Positions 48,062 to 56,180 of a stretch of 64,000 nucleotides of DNA are shown one piece after another. Numbering within the stretch: position 1 is the stretch's first letter; every line of letters starts with the position of its first letter. Below the pieces are notes generated by a model that was not told the DNA's origin, ran no database searches, and saw nothing but the letters and a program-made list of their open reading frames with translations. The stretch comes from an uncultured Rhodospirillaceae bacterium (lineage in GTDB: Bacteria; Pseudomonadota; Alphaproteobacteria; Rhodospirillales; Rhodospirillaceae), in the NCBI GenBank assembly GCA_943787205.1, contig CALSLN010000017.1, forward strand, positions 61,131-125,130, given 5' to 3'. The position numbers and the translations under genes are program-made.

Positions 48062-49759
48062 TTACATAAAGGCAAAATCAACCAGCAAATAGACTGCAAG
48101 CATAACAATGGCCCAAAAGACCATCCGCCCCGTCGGCATCGTTCTCGCAAGCACGCCTGCTGGTCCGTGACGATGATGAATTCTGTCAATGGTTTGCTTC
48201 GCACCCTTAGACAAATCATCAATAATGCTGTCGCGCGCAGAGCCTGAGTTCTGCGTGAATGCCACCGCAATCTTGCGCCCCCAGACACGGTAGAACCAAT
48301 CAAAATCCAACGTCAAACTGTTGACGAGGTGCCAGCCGTAATACTTCAGGAACAAGAAAAACGCAGCCCCCGAGAACAACAGGATTTGGAATTGAGTCAC
48401 GATATGGTCTGGCGTATTCGGTTCGTATTCCTGCGCATATGGCAGCAACTGATAAAACAGTTGAGGCGCTACCCCGATACCCACACAGAGAACTGCAAAG
48501 AAGACCATCGCCGCCCGCATGTGTATCGGTGGCTCCGGTGGGCGTTGACCTGAATCCTTACCAAAGAACACGAAGTACTGAAGCTTGATTCCCACATCGA
48601 GGAAAACGCCAGCCGTACCGGCCGCTAAAAGATACCAGACCCAATAGTACTCGCCGACATACGCCGCTTCCGCCGTCATCGCCTTAGAGACGAAGCCAGA
48701 CGTAAATGGAAAGGCCGAGATTGATAATCCACCAATGATGCAGCATATCGCAGTCAACGGCATGGTTCGGAAAAGACCACCATATTCGGTGAATTTGCGC
48801 TTACCCGTGACGTAAAAGACGGAGCCGGTCGCCATAATTAGCAAGGCTTTATAGATAATGTGGGCGAAAGCATGCGCCACGGCACCATTGATAGCCAACG
48901 CGCTACCAATACCAATGGCGGTTACCATGAATCCGACTTGGTTCACGATCGAATAGCCAAGCATCTTCCGTGCGTTGTTCTCACACAGCCCATAAATGAT
49001 GCCGTAGAAGATCATGAACAGGCCAATGAAGATTAAGATTTCTGCGCCGGGAAAGCCGCGTGCCAATACGTATACAGCAGTCTTAGTCGTGAAGGCTGAC
49101 AGGAAGACCATTCCTGAATAACTGGCCTCCGGATAAGAATCAGGTACCCACGCAGAGAACGGTGGTGCGCCAGTATTCAATAGGAACCCTGCGAGGATCA
49201 AAGCCCTCGGAAGGGTATCCGGCAACATGGATGTAAAGGCGATTGACCCGGTAGCAGACACTTCACCCGCAATACCGGCCATTAAGACGACACCACCAAG
49301 AAGATGGATCATCAAATACCGCATACCAGCGGCGCGTGCTGTATCAGTCCCTGCCGAGAAAATAACTGTCGACGATGCCAACGCCATCAGTTCCCAGAAC
49401 ACAAAGACAGTGATGAGGTCACCAGCGAACACGACGCCAAGCGAGAATGCGATGTAAATGTTGGCAGAAAAAAGCTCGAGGACTTTCTCTTGCTTCAAGG
49501 CATAGAGATTCCCCGCAAACGCCATAAGTCCGAATACGGTCGCAAATAGGCGAGACATTTTGTCTGCCTTAAACGGTTCAAGTGTCCATTCCATATAGGG
49601 AATGGACAGAATAACCCCGTCAGCGGTCATCCAAACGAAAGCCAAGCAAACGAGCGGTGCACCTAGCAGCACAATACTACGGGCTGTGCCATTAAGCCGG
49701 AGAACAAGAAAAGCGCCGATGAGGATCGGTAACGCTGGGTGGAACAGAAGACTACTCAT
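48062..49759 (-). CDS. Mrp-type antiporter large subunit, MrpD/NuoN-like (third copy)
   Basis: The protein has 565 residues and about 14 helices and belongs to the proton-translocating family shared with complex I NuoL, M and N. The conserved helix-5 Glu is in FWELMALASSTVIF and the helix Lys in AFTTKTAVYVLARG. It has a longer C-terminus than the other two and ends in a membrane helix. It is the most divergent of three large subunits and the last Mrp gene of the operon. It may take the place of the MrpA large domain, which is otherwise missing. Confidence 0.83.
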   Translation of the reverse strand: MSSLLFHPALPILIGAFLVLRLNGTARSIVLLGAPLVCLAFVWMTADGVILSIPYMEWTLEPFKADKMSRLFATVFGLMAFAGNLYALKQEKVLELFSANIYIAFSLGVVFAGDLITVFVFWELMALASSTVIFSAGTDTARAAGMRYLMIHLLGGVVLMAGIAGEVSATGSIAFTSMLPDTLPRALILAGFLLNTGAPPFSAWVPDSYPEASYSGMVFLSAFTTKTAVYVLARGFPGAEILIFIGLFMIFYGIIYGLCENNARKMLGYSIVNQVGFMVTAIGIGSALAINGAVAHAFAHIIYKALLIMATGSVFYVTGKRKFTEYGGLFRTMPLTAICCIIGGLSISAFPFTSGFVSKAMTAEAAYVGEYYWVWYLLAAGTAGVFLDVGIKLQYFVFFGKDSGQRPPEPPIHMRAAMVFFAVLCVGIGVAPQLFYQLLPYAQEYEPNTPDHIVTQFQILLFSGAAFFLFLKYYGWHLVNSLTLDFDWFYRVWGRKIAVAFTQNSGSARDSIIDDLSKGAKQTIDRIHHRHGPAGVLARTMPTGRMVFWAIVMLAVYLLVDFAFM

Positions 49760-50000
49760 CGTAGTACGTGTCCTTCCGCTTCAAAATTTTCTTCCAGCCC
49801 TTGGACAGTACAATCGAAACACCGCCGACAAGGAAGCCAAACCAGGCGCCAAAGCCGAAGTTAAACATGAACCCTTTGTGGTGATGGGTCACAAACAGTT
49901 CCCCTACGACAAGAAGCACAAGCACAATGGCAAGCCCAGTCCACAAGCGCTTGGGCGTTGCAGGATTGTCTAACCAGTGCGTATTGTTTTGTTCGCTCAT
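49752..50000 (-). CDS. Small two-helix membrane protein in the Mrp operon
   Basis: The protein has 82 residues and two predicted helices (LWTGLAIVLVLLVVGELFV; FGFGAWFGFLVGGVSIVL), with His-rich THHHKG between them and a charged tail. It overlaps the next large-subunit gene by eight bases and the previous one by four, so it is translated with them. I do not recognise it as a standard Mrp subunit. It may be an accessory subunit. Confidence 0.72.
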   Translation of the reverse strand: MSEQNNTHWLDNPATPKRLWTGLAIVLVLLVVGELFVTHHHKGFMFNFGFGAWFGFLVGGVSIVLSKGWKKILKRKDTYYDE

Positions 50001-51463
50001 AGGACCTGCCCCACCAATGCTTTCGCCAACGCCAGCGGCACTTCAGGGAATATAAATAATGCAAGTGTCCCTAAAGCTGTAATGCTCAGGGCTAATACGA
50101 CAGGCCATGGCGCTTCTCCATGCTCATGGGAAGGCGGCACATCTTCAGCCTTAAAGAACGCGCGGTAGATAATAGGCACGAAGTAACCAGTATTCAGCAA
50201 CGTACTCACAAAGATCACGAAAAGAACGAACCAGTCCTTCAGTTCCATAGCCGCGGATAAAATATACCACTTCCCAAGAAAGCCTGCAGTCGGCGGCACA
50301 CCAATCATACTGAGTGCGCCAATCGTAAAGGCCGCCATAGTGAACGGCATTCGTTTGCCGATGCCATTCAGCTGACTGATTTCCGTCTTATGTGCGGCTG
50401 TATAAATGGAACCAGCTGCAAAAAACAAAGTGATCTTGCCAAACGCATGAGCCGTGATGTGCATCGCAGCGCCAATAATGGCTAGTGGTGTCGCCATTGC
50501 CGCTGCAAGGACAACATAGGAAAGCTGACTCACGGTCGAATACGCTAACCGACGTTTCAAGTTATCCTGACCAAGAGCAATGATCGAAGCCACGAGAACC
50601 GTAAAACCAGCCGCGTACACAACCCAGCTGGTTGCATCGCCGCTGAACAAATCTAACCCAAAAACATAGACAATAATTTTGACGACGGAGAACACGCCTG
50701 CCTTAACGACAGCAACTGCATGCAGAAGCGCGCTTACTGGTGTTGGCGCAACCATCGCCGCCGGAAGCCAGCGGTGCACAGGCATGACGGCTGCTTTACC
50801 AATACCGTAAATAAATAGAACGCTCAGAGCCGCGATGAGATAGGGGCTTTCCCCCTCCGGAATAATACCGCCGACAGTAAAGTCACCTGTGCCGGCTATG
50901 AAGTACGTCCCGATCACTGCAGGAAGCAAAAATACAACCGAGGTGGTGAGCAAAATACCCAAGTACATGCGCCCGCCGGCTTTGGCGTCGTCATTGCCTT
51001 TGTGCGTAACCAGTGGGTAGGTCGAGAGCGTTAGGACTTCGTAGAACAAAAATAAAGTGAACAGATTACCCGCAAATGCAATTCCCATCGTGCTTGCAAT
51101 AGCGATTGCAAAGCACGTGTAGAAGATCGTCTGTTTCTTTTCTTTATTTTCGCGCATGTAGCCAATGGAATAGATCGAGTTCACGATCCAAAGAGTTGAC
51201 GCGATCATGGCGAAGATCATGCCTAATGGCTCAATAACAAATTGAATACTCAGGCCTGGTAGAAGATCGAACCCTTCGGTGGCAGGGCGCGCGCCTTCCA
51301 TGACTGAGGGCACAAGCATAAACACAACACCGAACAGCAGCGCTGCTGTTATCAATGTATAGGCTTCGCGCACGTTCGGCCGAGAGCCGCTCATTGCAAT
51401 AAACCCTGCGCCAACGGCAGGAATAAGCATCGCAGCAACGATAAAGAGAGAGAGATCGCTCAC
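49997..51463 (-). CDS. mrpD: Mrp antiporter large subunit D-like (second copy)
   Basis: The protein has 488 residues and about 14 helices. The proton-path Glu lies in LFLFYEVLTLSTYPLV, Lys and His in KAAVMPVHRWLPAAMVAPTPVSALLHAVAVVKAG, and later helices are typical of MrpD. It overlaps genes on both sides by four bases (ATGA). Two to three such subunits side by side give parallel ion paths. This family exchanges sodium or potassium for protons. Confidence 0.88.
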   Translation of the reverse strand: MSDLSLFIVAAMLIPAVGAGFIAMSGSRPNVREAYTLITAALLFGVVFMLVPSVMEGARPATEGFDLLPGLSIQFVIEPLGMIFAMIASTLWIVNSIYSIGYMRENKEKKQTIFYTCFAIAIASTMGIAFAGNLFTLFLFYEVLTLSTYPLVTHKGNDDAKAGGRMYLGILLTTSVVFLLPAVIGTYFIAGTGDFTVGGIIPEGESPYLIAALSVLFIYGIGKAAVMPVHRWLPAAMVAPTPVSALLHAVAVVKAGVFSVVKIIVYVFGLDLFSGDATSWVVYAAGFTVLVASIIALGQDNLKRRLAYSTVSQLSYVVLAAAMATPLAIIGAAMHITAHAFGKITLFFAAGSIYTAAHKTEISQLNGIGKRMPFTMAAFTIGALSMIGVPPTAGFLGKWYILSAAMELKDWFVLFVIFVSTLLNTGYFVPIIYRAFFKAEDVPPSHEHGEAPWPVVLALSITALGTLALFIFPEVPLALAKALVGQVL

Positions 51464-52941
51464 TGGGCGCCTCCCAACAAGACGTTCACGGCCTGCTCAG
51501 CAACACCAACTGTAAACGACGTGTCAAAGCCTAAGTACACGCATGCAAGAATGAAGACCCAAGCCGTCATGATCATTGATTTCGGAGCTTCTTTAAGCGG
51601 GACAGCATCTGCTGGCCGCTCACGGAAAAACGCCACTTCGATGACGCGTCCCATATAGACAAGGACCAGGAGCGAGCTGAGCATTAACAGAGCAACAACC
51701 CACCACCATCCGTTTTCAAGAGCACCCATCGCCAGGTACCATTTGGAAACAAAGCCGACCGTACCAGGCACACCAAGCATGCTAAATCCGCCCAGAACAA
51801 AGCCGAACATGGTCAAGGGCATTGCTTTACCAGCACCCGCCATATCTGAAAGCCTCACGGTCCCGATCTGCATCGCAATACCACCAACCAGCATGAACAA
51901 TGCACCCTTCATGACGGCGTGGTTAAAGATGTGAACGAGACTACCGGTTAACCCTGTTGCGTTGGCCAGAGCAATACCGAGTGTGATGTATCCAATCTGC
52001 GCTACGCTGGAATACGCCAACATACGCTTAACATTTTCCTGGAATATCGCTGTAAAGGAGCCCGCAAAAATGGCCAATAAGGAAAGAACCATGACCACTT
52101 CAGGGATCGGCGTTTGCTCTATAGCAAAGCCAAAGCCAAACACTGTGTAGAGGTAGCGCATCAACAGGTAGATCGAGACTTTGGTCGCTGTAGCAGCAAG
52201 AAATGCAGTCACTGCGGAAGGCGCAAACGCATATGCGTTTGGTAACCAGAGATGCAGAGGGAACAACGCAATCTTGAGAGACAGTCCGACAATAATAAAT
52301 GCCATGCCGGCAATTGCTGCGGGTGTATCCAACATCGGCCCTAAGCGAACAGCCAAATCTGCTAAATTCAAGGTTCCGGTCAGCGTAAAGAGCAGGCCCA
52401 CACCAATGACGTACATTGTTGCGCCGATCGTACCCAGTATCAGGTATTGATAAGCGGCCGCCACTGCGCGGCGGTCCTTACCGAGCGCGATCAACGTGTA
52501 CATTGAGAGGGACGAGATTTCCATGAACACGAAAGCGTTAAACGCATCGCCAGTTATAACGATGCCGAGCAGTCCGCACATGCATAGAAGGTACATCGTG
52601 TAGTACCAGCCTTGCATACTTTTCTTGATCTCAACCTTTACGCTCTGACGGCCATATATAAGTACCGCTGTCGCAATTAGGGAGACTAGAACAAGAACGT
52701 AGCCAGCCAGCAAATCTACCTTGTACTCAATACCAGCCGGCGGTGCCCATCCGCCTAATTTATAGGAAATGTCTTCGCCGTACTGCTGAACCTGGCCCAG
52801 CATCGTGGCGCTGCCGACAAAGCTCACGAACGCAACCACAAGCGCAATCAGCCAGCATATCGTTTCATTTCTGATAATCGCACAAACGGCAGCCGCAATA
52901 AGCGGAACGGCGATAATAATTGCGGGTAATTGATCGAGCAT
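51460..52941 (-). CDS. mrpD: Mrp antiporter large subunit D-like (first copy)
   Basis: The protein has 493 residues and about 14 helices. The motifs FVFMEISSLSMYTLIALG and KIALFPLHLWLPNAYAFAPSAV hold the Glu and Lys of the ion path, and the last helices follow MLGVPGTVGFVSKWYLAMGAL. It starts three bases after mrpC and overlaps the next large subunit by four. It is closest to the standard position of mrpD directly behind mrpC. Confidence 0.9.
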   Translation of the reverse strand: MLDQLPAIIIAVPLIAAAVCAIIRNETICWLIALVVAFVSFVGSATMLGQVQQYGEDISYKLGGWAPPAGIEYKVDLLAGYVLVLVSLIATAVLIYGRQSVKVEIKKSMQGWYYTMYLLCMCGLLGIVITGDAFNAFVFMEISSLSMYTLIALGKDRRAVAAAYQYLILGTIGATMYVIGVGLLFTLTGTLNLADLAVRLGPMLDTPAAIAGMAFIIVGLSLKIALFPLHLWLPNAYAFAPSAVTAFLAATATKVSIYLLMRYLYTVFGFGFAIEQTPIPEVVMVLSLLAIFAGSFTAIFQENVKRMLAYSSVAQIGYITLGIALANATGLTGSLVHIFNHAVMKGALFMLVGGIAMQIGTVRLSDMAGAGKAMPLTMFGFVLGGFSMLGVPGTVGFVSKWYLAMGALENGWWWVVALLMLSSLLVLVYMGRVIEVAFFRERPADAVPLKEAPKSMIMTAWVFILACVYLGFDTSFTVGVAEQAVNVLLGGAQ

Positions 52942-52944
52942 CGG

Positions 52945-53325
52945 TTAGTTCCAATCCTCACCGCTATACACTTCGTCTTCCTCAATAGAGCCATAGGCCT
53001 CATTGATTCTGACGACGAGAGCCAACCCAAGGGCAAGAGTTGCCACGCCAACTACGATAGCTGTGAGAATCAGCACATGTGGCAGCGGATTTGAATACAT
53101 CTGATCTGGAGCGTTTGCGATAATGATCGGTGCAGTACCGCCAATGATTTTTCCTGGAGAAACGTAGAGAAGATAAACAGACGTTTGGAAAATTGAGAGA
53201 CCAACGAGTTTCTTAATCATATTTGAGCGCGACACAATAATGTAGAGCCCTGCCATAATAAGAAACACGGTAATCCAGTGATTGACGCCACCAAGGACAA
53301 ACGCAAGCTCGTTCAAACCTTCCAT
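52945..53325 (-). CDS. mrpC: Mrp antiporter subunit C (NuoK-like)
   Basis: The protein has 126 residues and three helices, with a NuoK-like GLYIIVSRSNMIKKLVGLSIFQTSVYL segment that includes the intramembrane charged residues, and PLPHVLILTAIVVGVATLALGLAL. It stands directly between mrpB and the first large subunit. The acidic C-terminus is typical of alphaproteobacterial forms. Confidence 0.9.
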   Translation of the reverse strand: MEGLNELAFVLGGVNHWITVFLIMAGLYIIVSRSNMIKKLVGLSIFQTSVYLLYVSPGKIIGGTAPIIIANAPDQMYSNPLPHVLILTAIVVGVATLALGLALVVRINEAYGSIEEDEVYSGEDWN

Positions 53326-53335
53326 ACCAGCCCCC

Positions 53336-53755
53336 TCAGCGCCCGCGACCGGCGAACGTGTAAAAAATGAGCAGCATGGTTGAGGACACCGTCAACAACA
53401 CACCGGCTTCGACGAGCAGAACACCAAGATGCTGACCGTGCGACGGGTCATGAGAATCAATCATGTTGTAATCGAGGAAATTGCCACCCATTAGCCACGT
53501 GTAAACTCCGACGCCAGCGTAAATGAGTACACCTAGCGGCACTGCCACTTCCAAAAGTGCCGGCGAGATTATTTTTTGAGTAGCTCGCAATCCGAAAATT
53601 AAAGCGTACAAAACAAATGCTGCGGCTACGATAACGCCAGCCTGGAACCCTCCTCCGGGTCCGAAGTCGCCATGAAACTGAACGTACAGCGCGAATAAGA
53701 GTAGAAACGGAATTAGAATTTTTGATACGACGCGAAGAATAAGGTGACCTCTCAT
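53336..53755 (-). CDS. mrpB: Mrp antiporter subunit B (MnhB)
   Basis: The protein has 139 residues and four helices. The signature FHGDFGPGGGFQAGVIVAAA is diagnostic of the MnhB domain. Its ATG overlaps the stop of the upstream DUF4040 gene by four bases. It forms part of the membrane arm between the E-F-G subunits and the large subunits. Confidence 0.93.
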   Translation of the reverse strand: MRGHLILRVVSKILIPFLLLFALYVQFHGDFGPGGGFQAGVIVAAAFVLYALIFGLRATQKIISPALLEVAVPLGVLIYAGVGVYTWLMGGNFLDYNMIDSHDPSHGQHLGVLLVEAGVLLTVSSTMLLIFYTFAGRGR

Positions 53756-54309
53756 GATCTCTCCTCCTCTTCATCTTCGTCTTCTTTGCGGCGACGCCCC
53801 TTCAGCAGCATCAACACGCCAATTCCAGCCGTAAAAATAACAGCCGTCTCACCGAGTGTGTCGTACCCCCGATAGGTTGCCAAAACCGACGTCACGACGT
53901 TTGGAATTGTCGTCTCCGGAATAGAGCGCGCGAGATACTCATCGCCAACATATGAGTTCACAGCGGTATCAGCTTCACCATACCGCGGTAAATCCCACGT
54001 GCCATATACGAGAACGGCCCCTGTCAGGAGAGAGAGGGCAATGGGTAAAACATTTGAGTGCTTTGCAGGTGCCTCTTCAGTATTTGTAAGATGAAGCGCG
54101 GAGAGCAACAGCACGGTCGATACACCCGCGCCAACAGCGGCTTCGGTCATTCCAACATCGACGGCATCCATCGCAATCAACAAGGTTGCCATGAGGAAGC
54201 TATATGCCCCACCTAAGACGACGACAGCAAAAAGATTTCTAACCCCAATGATGCCAATCGTCACGGCGGCAAGAAACAGAAGTAGAATGAGGTTAATAAG
54301 GAATTCCAC
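53752..54309 (-). CDS. Stand-alone MbhD/MbhE-like Mrp subunit (MrpA C-terminal region)
   Basis: The protein has 185 residues from GTG 54309, which has GAGGGA seven bases upstream; longer in-frame starts would run into mrpG. It has six helices. The segment VDVGMTEAAVGAGVSTVLLLSAL is the DUF4040/MbhD domain that is normally the C-terminal part of MrpA. The C-terminal RGYDTLGETAVIFTAGIGVLML is MbhE-like. The MrpA N-terminal large domain is not fused to it here, as in hydrogenase-linked and archaeal Mrp modules. Confidence 0.85.
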   Translation of the reverse strand: MEFLINLILLLFLAAVTIGIIGVRNLFAVVVLGGAYSFLMATLLIAMDAVDVGMTEAAVGAGVSTVLLLSALHLTNTEEAPAKHSNVLPIALSLLTGAVLVYGTWDLPRYGEADTAVNSYVGDEYLARSIPETTIPNVVTSVLATYRGYDTLGETAVIFTAGIGVLMLLKGRRRKEDEDEEEERS

Positions 54310-54310
54310 G

Positions 54311-54637
54311 TTACTTTCCCTCGCCTGTTCTATCTTCAGAAAGTACAGGCTCAACATTTCTATGGCGCATCGATCGCGCGATCGCGTGCCCTGCAACGGG
54401 GCTAGTGAAAAACACGAGAATCAGAATAATTCCGAGGCGAGCCGTCGTTAAAGTCAGCCCAGATTCTACCATTAGTCCGGCGATGATCATGCCAACGCCT
54501 AGCGTATCTATAATGCTCGCAGCATGAAGACGCGTAAACGCATCTGGCATCCGAATAATGCCAATAGAACCAACAACACAGAAGAAACCACCACCTACGA
54601 GAAGTGCCCAGCTCAGAATATGGAGTGCCGTATCCAT
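54311..54637 (-). CDS. mrpG: Mrp antiporter subunit G
   Basis: The protein has 108 residues and three helices with the family motif GSIGIIRMPDAFTRLHAAS and FTSPVAGHAIARSMRH. It begins three bases after mrpF ends, in the order E-F-G usual for this operon type. Small membrane subunit; deletion usually abolishes exchange in studied Mrp systems. Confidence 0.93.
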   Translation of the reverse strand: MDTALHILSWALLVGGGFFCVVGSIGIIRMPDAFTRLHAASIIDTLGVGMIIAGLMVESGLTLTTARLGIILILVFFTSPVAGHAIARSMRHRNVEPVLSEDRTGEGK

Positions 54638-54639
54638 CC

Positions 54640-54924
54640 CTAAGATCCTGCCTCGTCTTCGCCTGCCCCGAGATCCCCATATCGGAAGAACTTGAGAACG
54701 GCGATGGTGCCAATAACGTTTAGGAGTGCATAAGTGATGGCGAGGTCAATAAATTCTGGTCGCCCAAAGACGTACCCCATGACTGCAAGTAGCAACACTG
54801 AGAGAGTGCCAATAGAGTTTCCGGCAATGACCCGGTCAAAAATCGTTGGGCCTTTTAGAACTCTAACCAGCACTAGGCCTAACGACACCAACAGAGCAAT
54901 TGCTGCAACCGCGAACATACTCAT
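54640..54924 (-). CDS. mrpF: Mrp antiporter subunit F
   Basis: The protein has 94 residues and three helices with RVLKGPTIFDRVIAGNSIGT and PEFIDLAITYALLNVIGTIA, the MrpF signature. Its start overlaps the stop of mrpE by four bases. The C-terminal tail is acidic. Confidence 0.93.
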   Translation of the reverse strand: MSMFAVAAIALLVSLGLVLVRVLKGPTIFDRVIAGNSIGTLSVLLLAVMGYVFGRPEFIDLAITYALLNVIGTIAVLKFFRYGDLGAGEDEAGS

Positions 54925-55397
54925 GATGCACCCTCAAACTGAGTACAGCGTTTATCCATGCCGCCCGCTTCCAAGTCTGTAGCGTTGTCAGCGGTAATGG
55001 CGTGAACCAATATCTCATCACCCTCGATATCAACCGAGATCGTTCCGGGAGTAAGGGTGATCGAATTAGCGTATGTCACACGGCCCACATCGCTCTTCTG
55101 CGACATCTTCACTCGCGTAAGCGTTGGGCTAATCGGGAGAGAGGGATTGATAATTATGCGGGTTACATTGAGCGCTGACAGAATAATTTGCCATACCAGC
55201 CAAGGCCAATAAGTGAGCGCAGAGAGGCCGAGATGGATCGGATGTCCTTCACTATCAGTAACATCCATCCGATATGCGAGAATCGCAATTAGAACAGAAC
55301 TAATAACGCCTGCTGTAACAAGGAATGTCGAGTAATTACCAGACAGTGTGAGCCAAAAAATGAGCATCACTATAGCCATGCTGATTACTTGACCCAT
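54921..55397 (-). CDS. mrpE: Mrp antiporter subunit E
   Basis: The protein has about 158 residues. I prefer the ATG at 55397, with GGGGAAAGAG upstream, to the in-frame start at 55448, because the family begins just before the first helix (IVMLIFWLTLSGNY). It has two helices, then a cytoplasmic domain with YANSITLTPGTISVDIEGDEILVHAI, diagnostic of MrpE. It is the first gene of a ten-gene same-strand run that ends with the large subunit at 48062. Confidence 0.92.
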   Translation of the reverse strand: MGQVISMAIVMLIFWLTLSGNYSTFLVTAGVISSVLIAILAYRMDVTDSEGHPIHLGLSALTYWPWLVWQIILSALNVTRIIINPSLPISPTLTRVKMSQKSDVGRVTYANSITLTPGTISVDIEGDEILVHAITADNATDLEAGGMDKRCTQFEGAS

Positions 55398-55581
55398 CGA
55401 AAGCTCTTTCCCCTGTTTATCGCAGTATCGAACCACATGGCCCGACATAGCGCCCCTGAGCTGACACCCTTGCTACTTCTATTGCCAGATTCAAAAGATC
55501 GGGCAACCGCATGAGTTTACTGGATTTTGGTACCAGCGGGGAACCGCTAAGGCAATGAAAATCGGTTCGACCCGATCTTTC

Positions 55582-56163
55582 CTAGTCCTCTACCCGCCGG
55601 GGGGTCCATGGATCAACTGCCACAGTCTTTCCGGTATGAGACTTCATAATCTTTGGCCTCAGAACGCGAGAAGGTGCCAGCGCGTCGCCAGTTTTTTTCG
55701 CTAATCCCGCCCCTGCGCCTTTGATATTACGGCTCAGTGCCTTGTGGTAGAATTCGACAATGGCGTCATAGGAAATCTTAGTCCCTTCACCATTCTCACG
55801 TGCGTCGAGAACTGGCGGATGATTACTGATCGCCGAATTGAGCCGCTCTACTGATTTCGCGCCGAACTGGCGCCAAACACTATCCAAGACGTGGGTAACC
55901 TCCTCACCTAGAGGTGACGTATCAACCATAGGTCGCCCACGCTCCATTGCTCTATATACCGTCGGTTCCACGGGGCCTTCTGGCCCATGGACGAAAGTCG
56001 CAGGCATAAGTTTTTCACCATGACGAGCAGAGGCATAGTACCCCTGGGCGAGAAACATGAGACGGTGCATTTTCTGCGGCTGCAAGTACTCGCCTTCATC
56101 CAACGCGCGGTCGAGCAACCAGAAGGCAACATCAAAGCAGGAATCGACAGCAGCCTTATGCAT
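55582..56163 (-). CDS. Panacea (DUF4065, SocA-like) domain protein
   Basis: The protein has 193 residues. It has the DUF4065 pattern: an N-terminal AFWLLDRALDEGEYLQPQKMHRLMFLAQGYY, then FVHGPEGPVEPTVYRAM and a C-terminal helix. In Caulobacter SocA the domain acts as an antitoxin-type adaptor that hands the toxin SocB to ClpXP. No toxin-like gene is adjacent, so a solitary adaptor or a housekeeping role is likelier here. It is divergent from the YdbH gene, 17 bases away. Confidence 0.82.
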   Translation of the reverse strand: MHKAAVDSCFDVAFWLLDRALDEGEYLQPQKMHRLMFLAQGYYASARHGEKLMPATFVHGPEGPVEPTVYRAMERGRPMVDTSPLGEEVTHVLDSVWRQFGAKSVERLNSAISNHPPVLDARENGEGTKISYDAIVEFYHKALSRNIKGAGAGLAKKTGDALAPSRVLRPKIMKSHTGKTVAVDPWTPRRVED

Positions 56164-56180
56164 TCCTAAACTCCAAAAAA

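Noticed and set aside
55556..55580. Weak hairpin behind the Panacea gene
   Set aside because: The stem of about five pairs with a short T-run is too weak to call a terminator with confidence.
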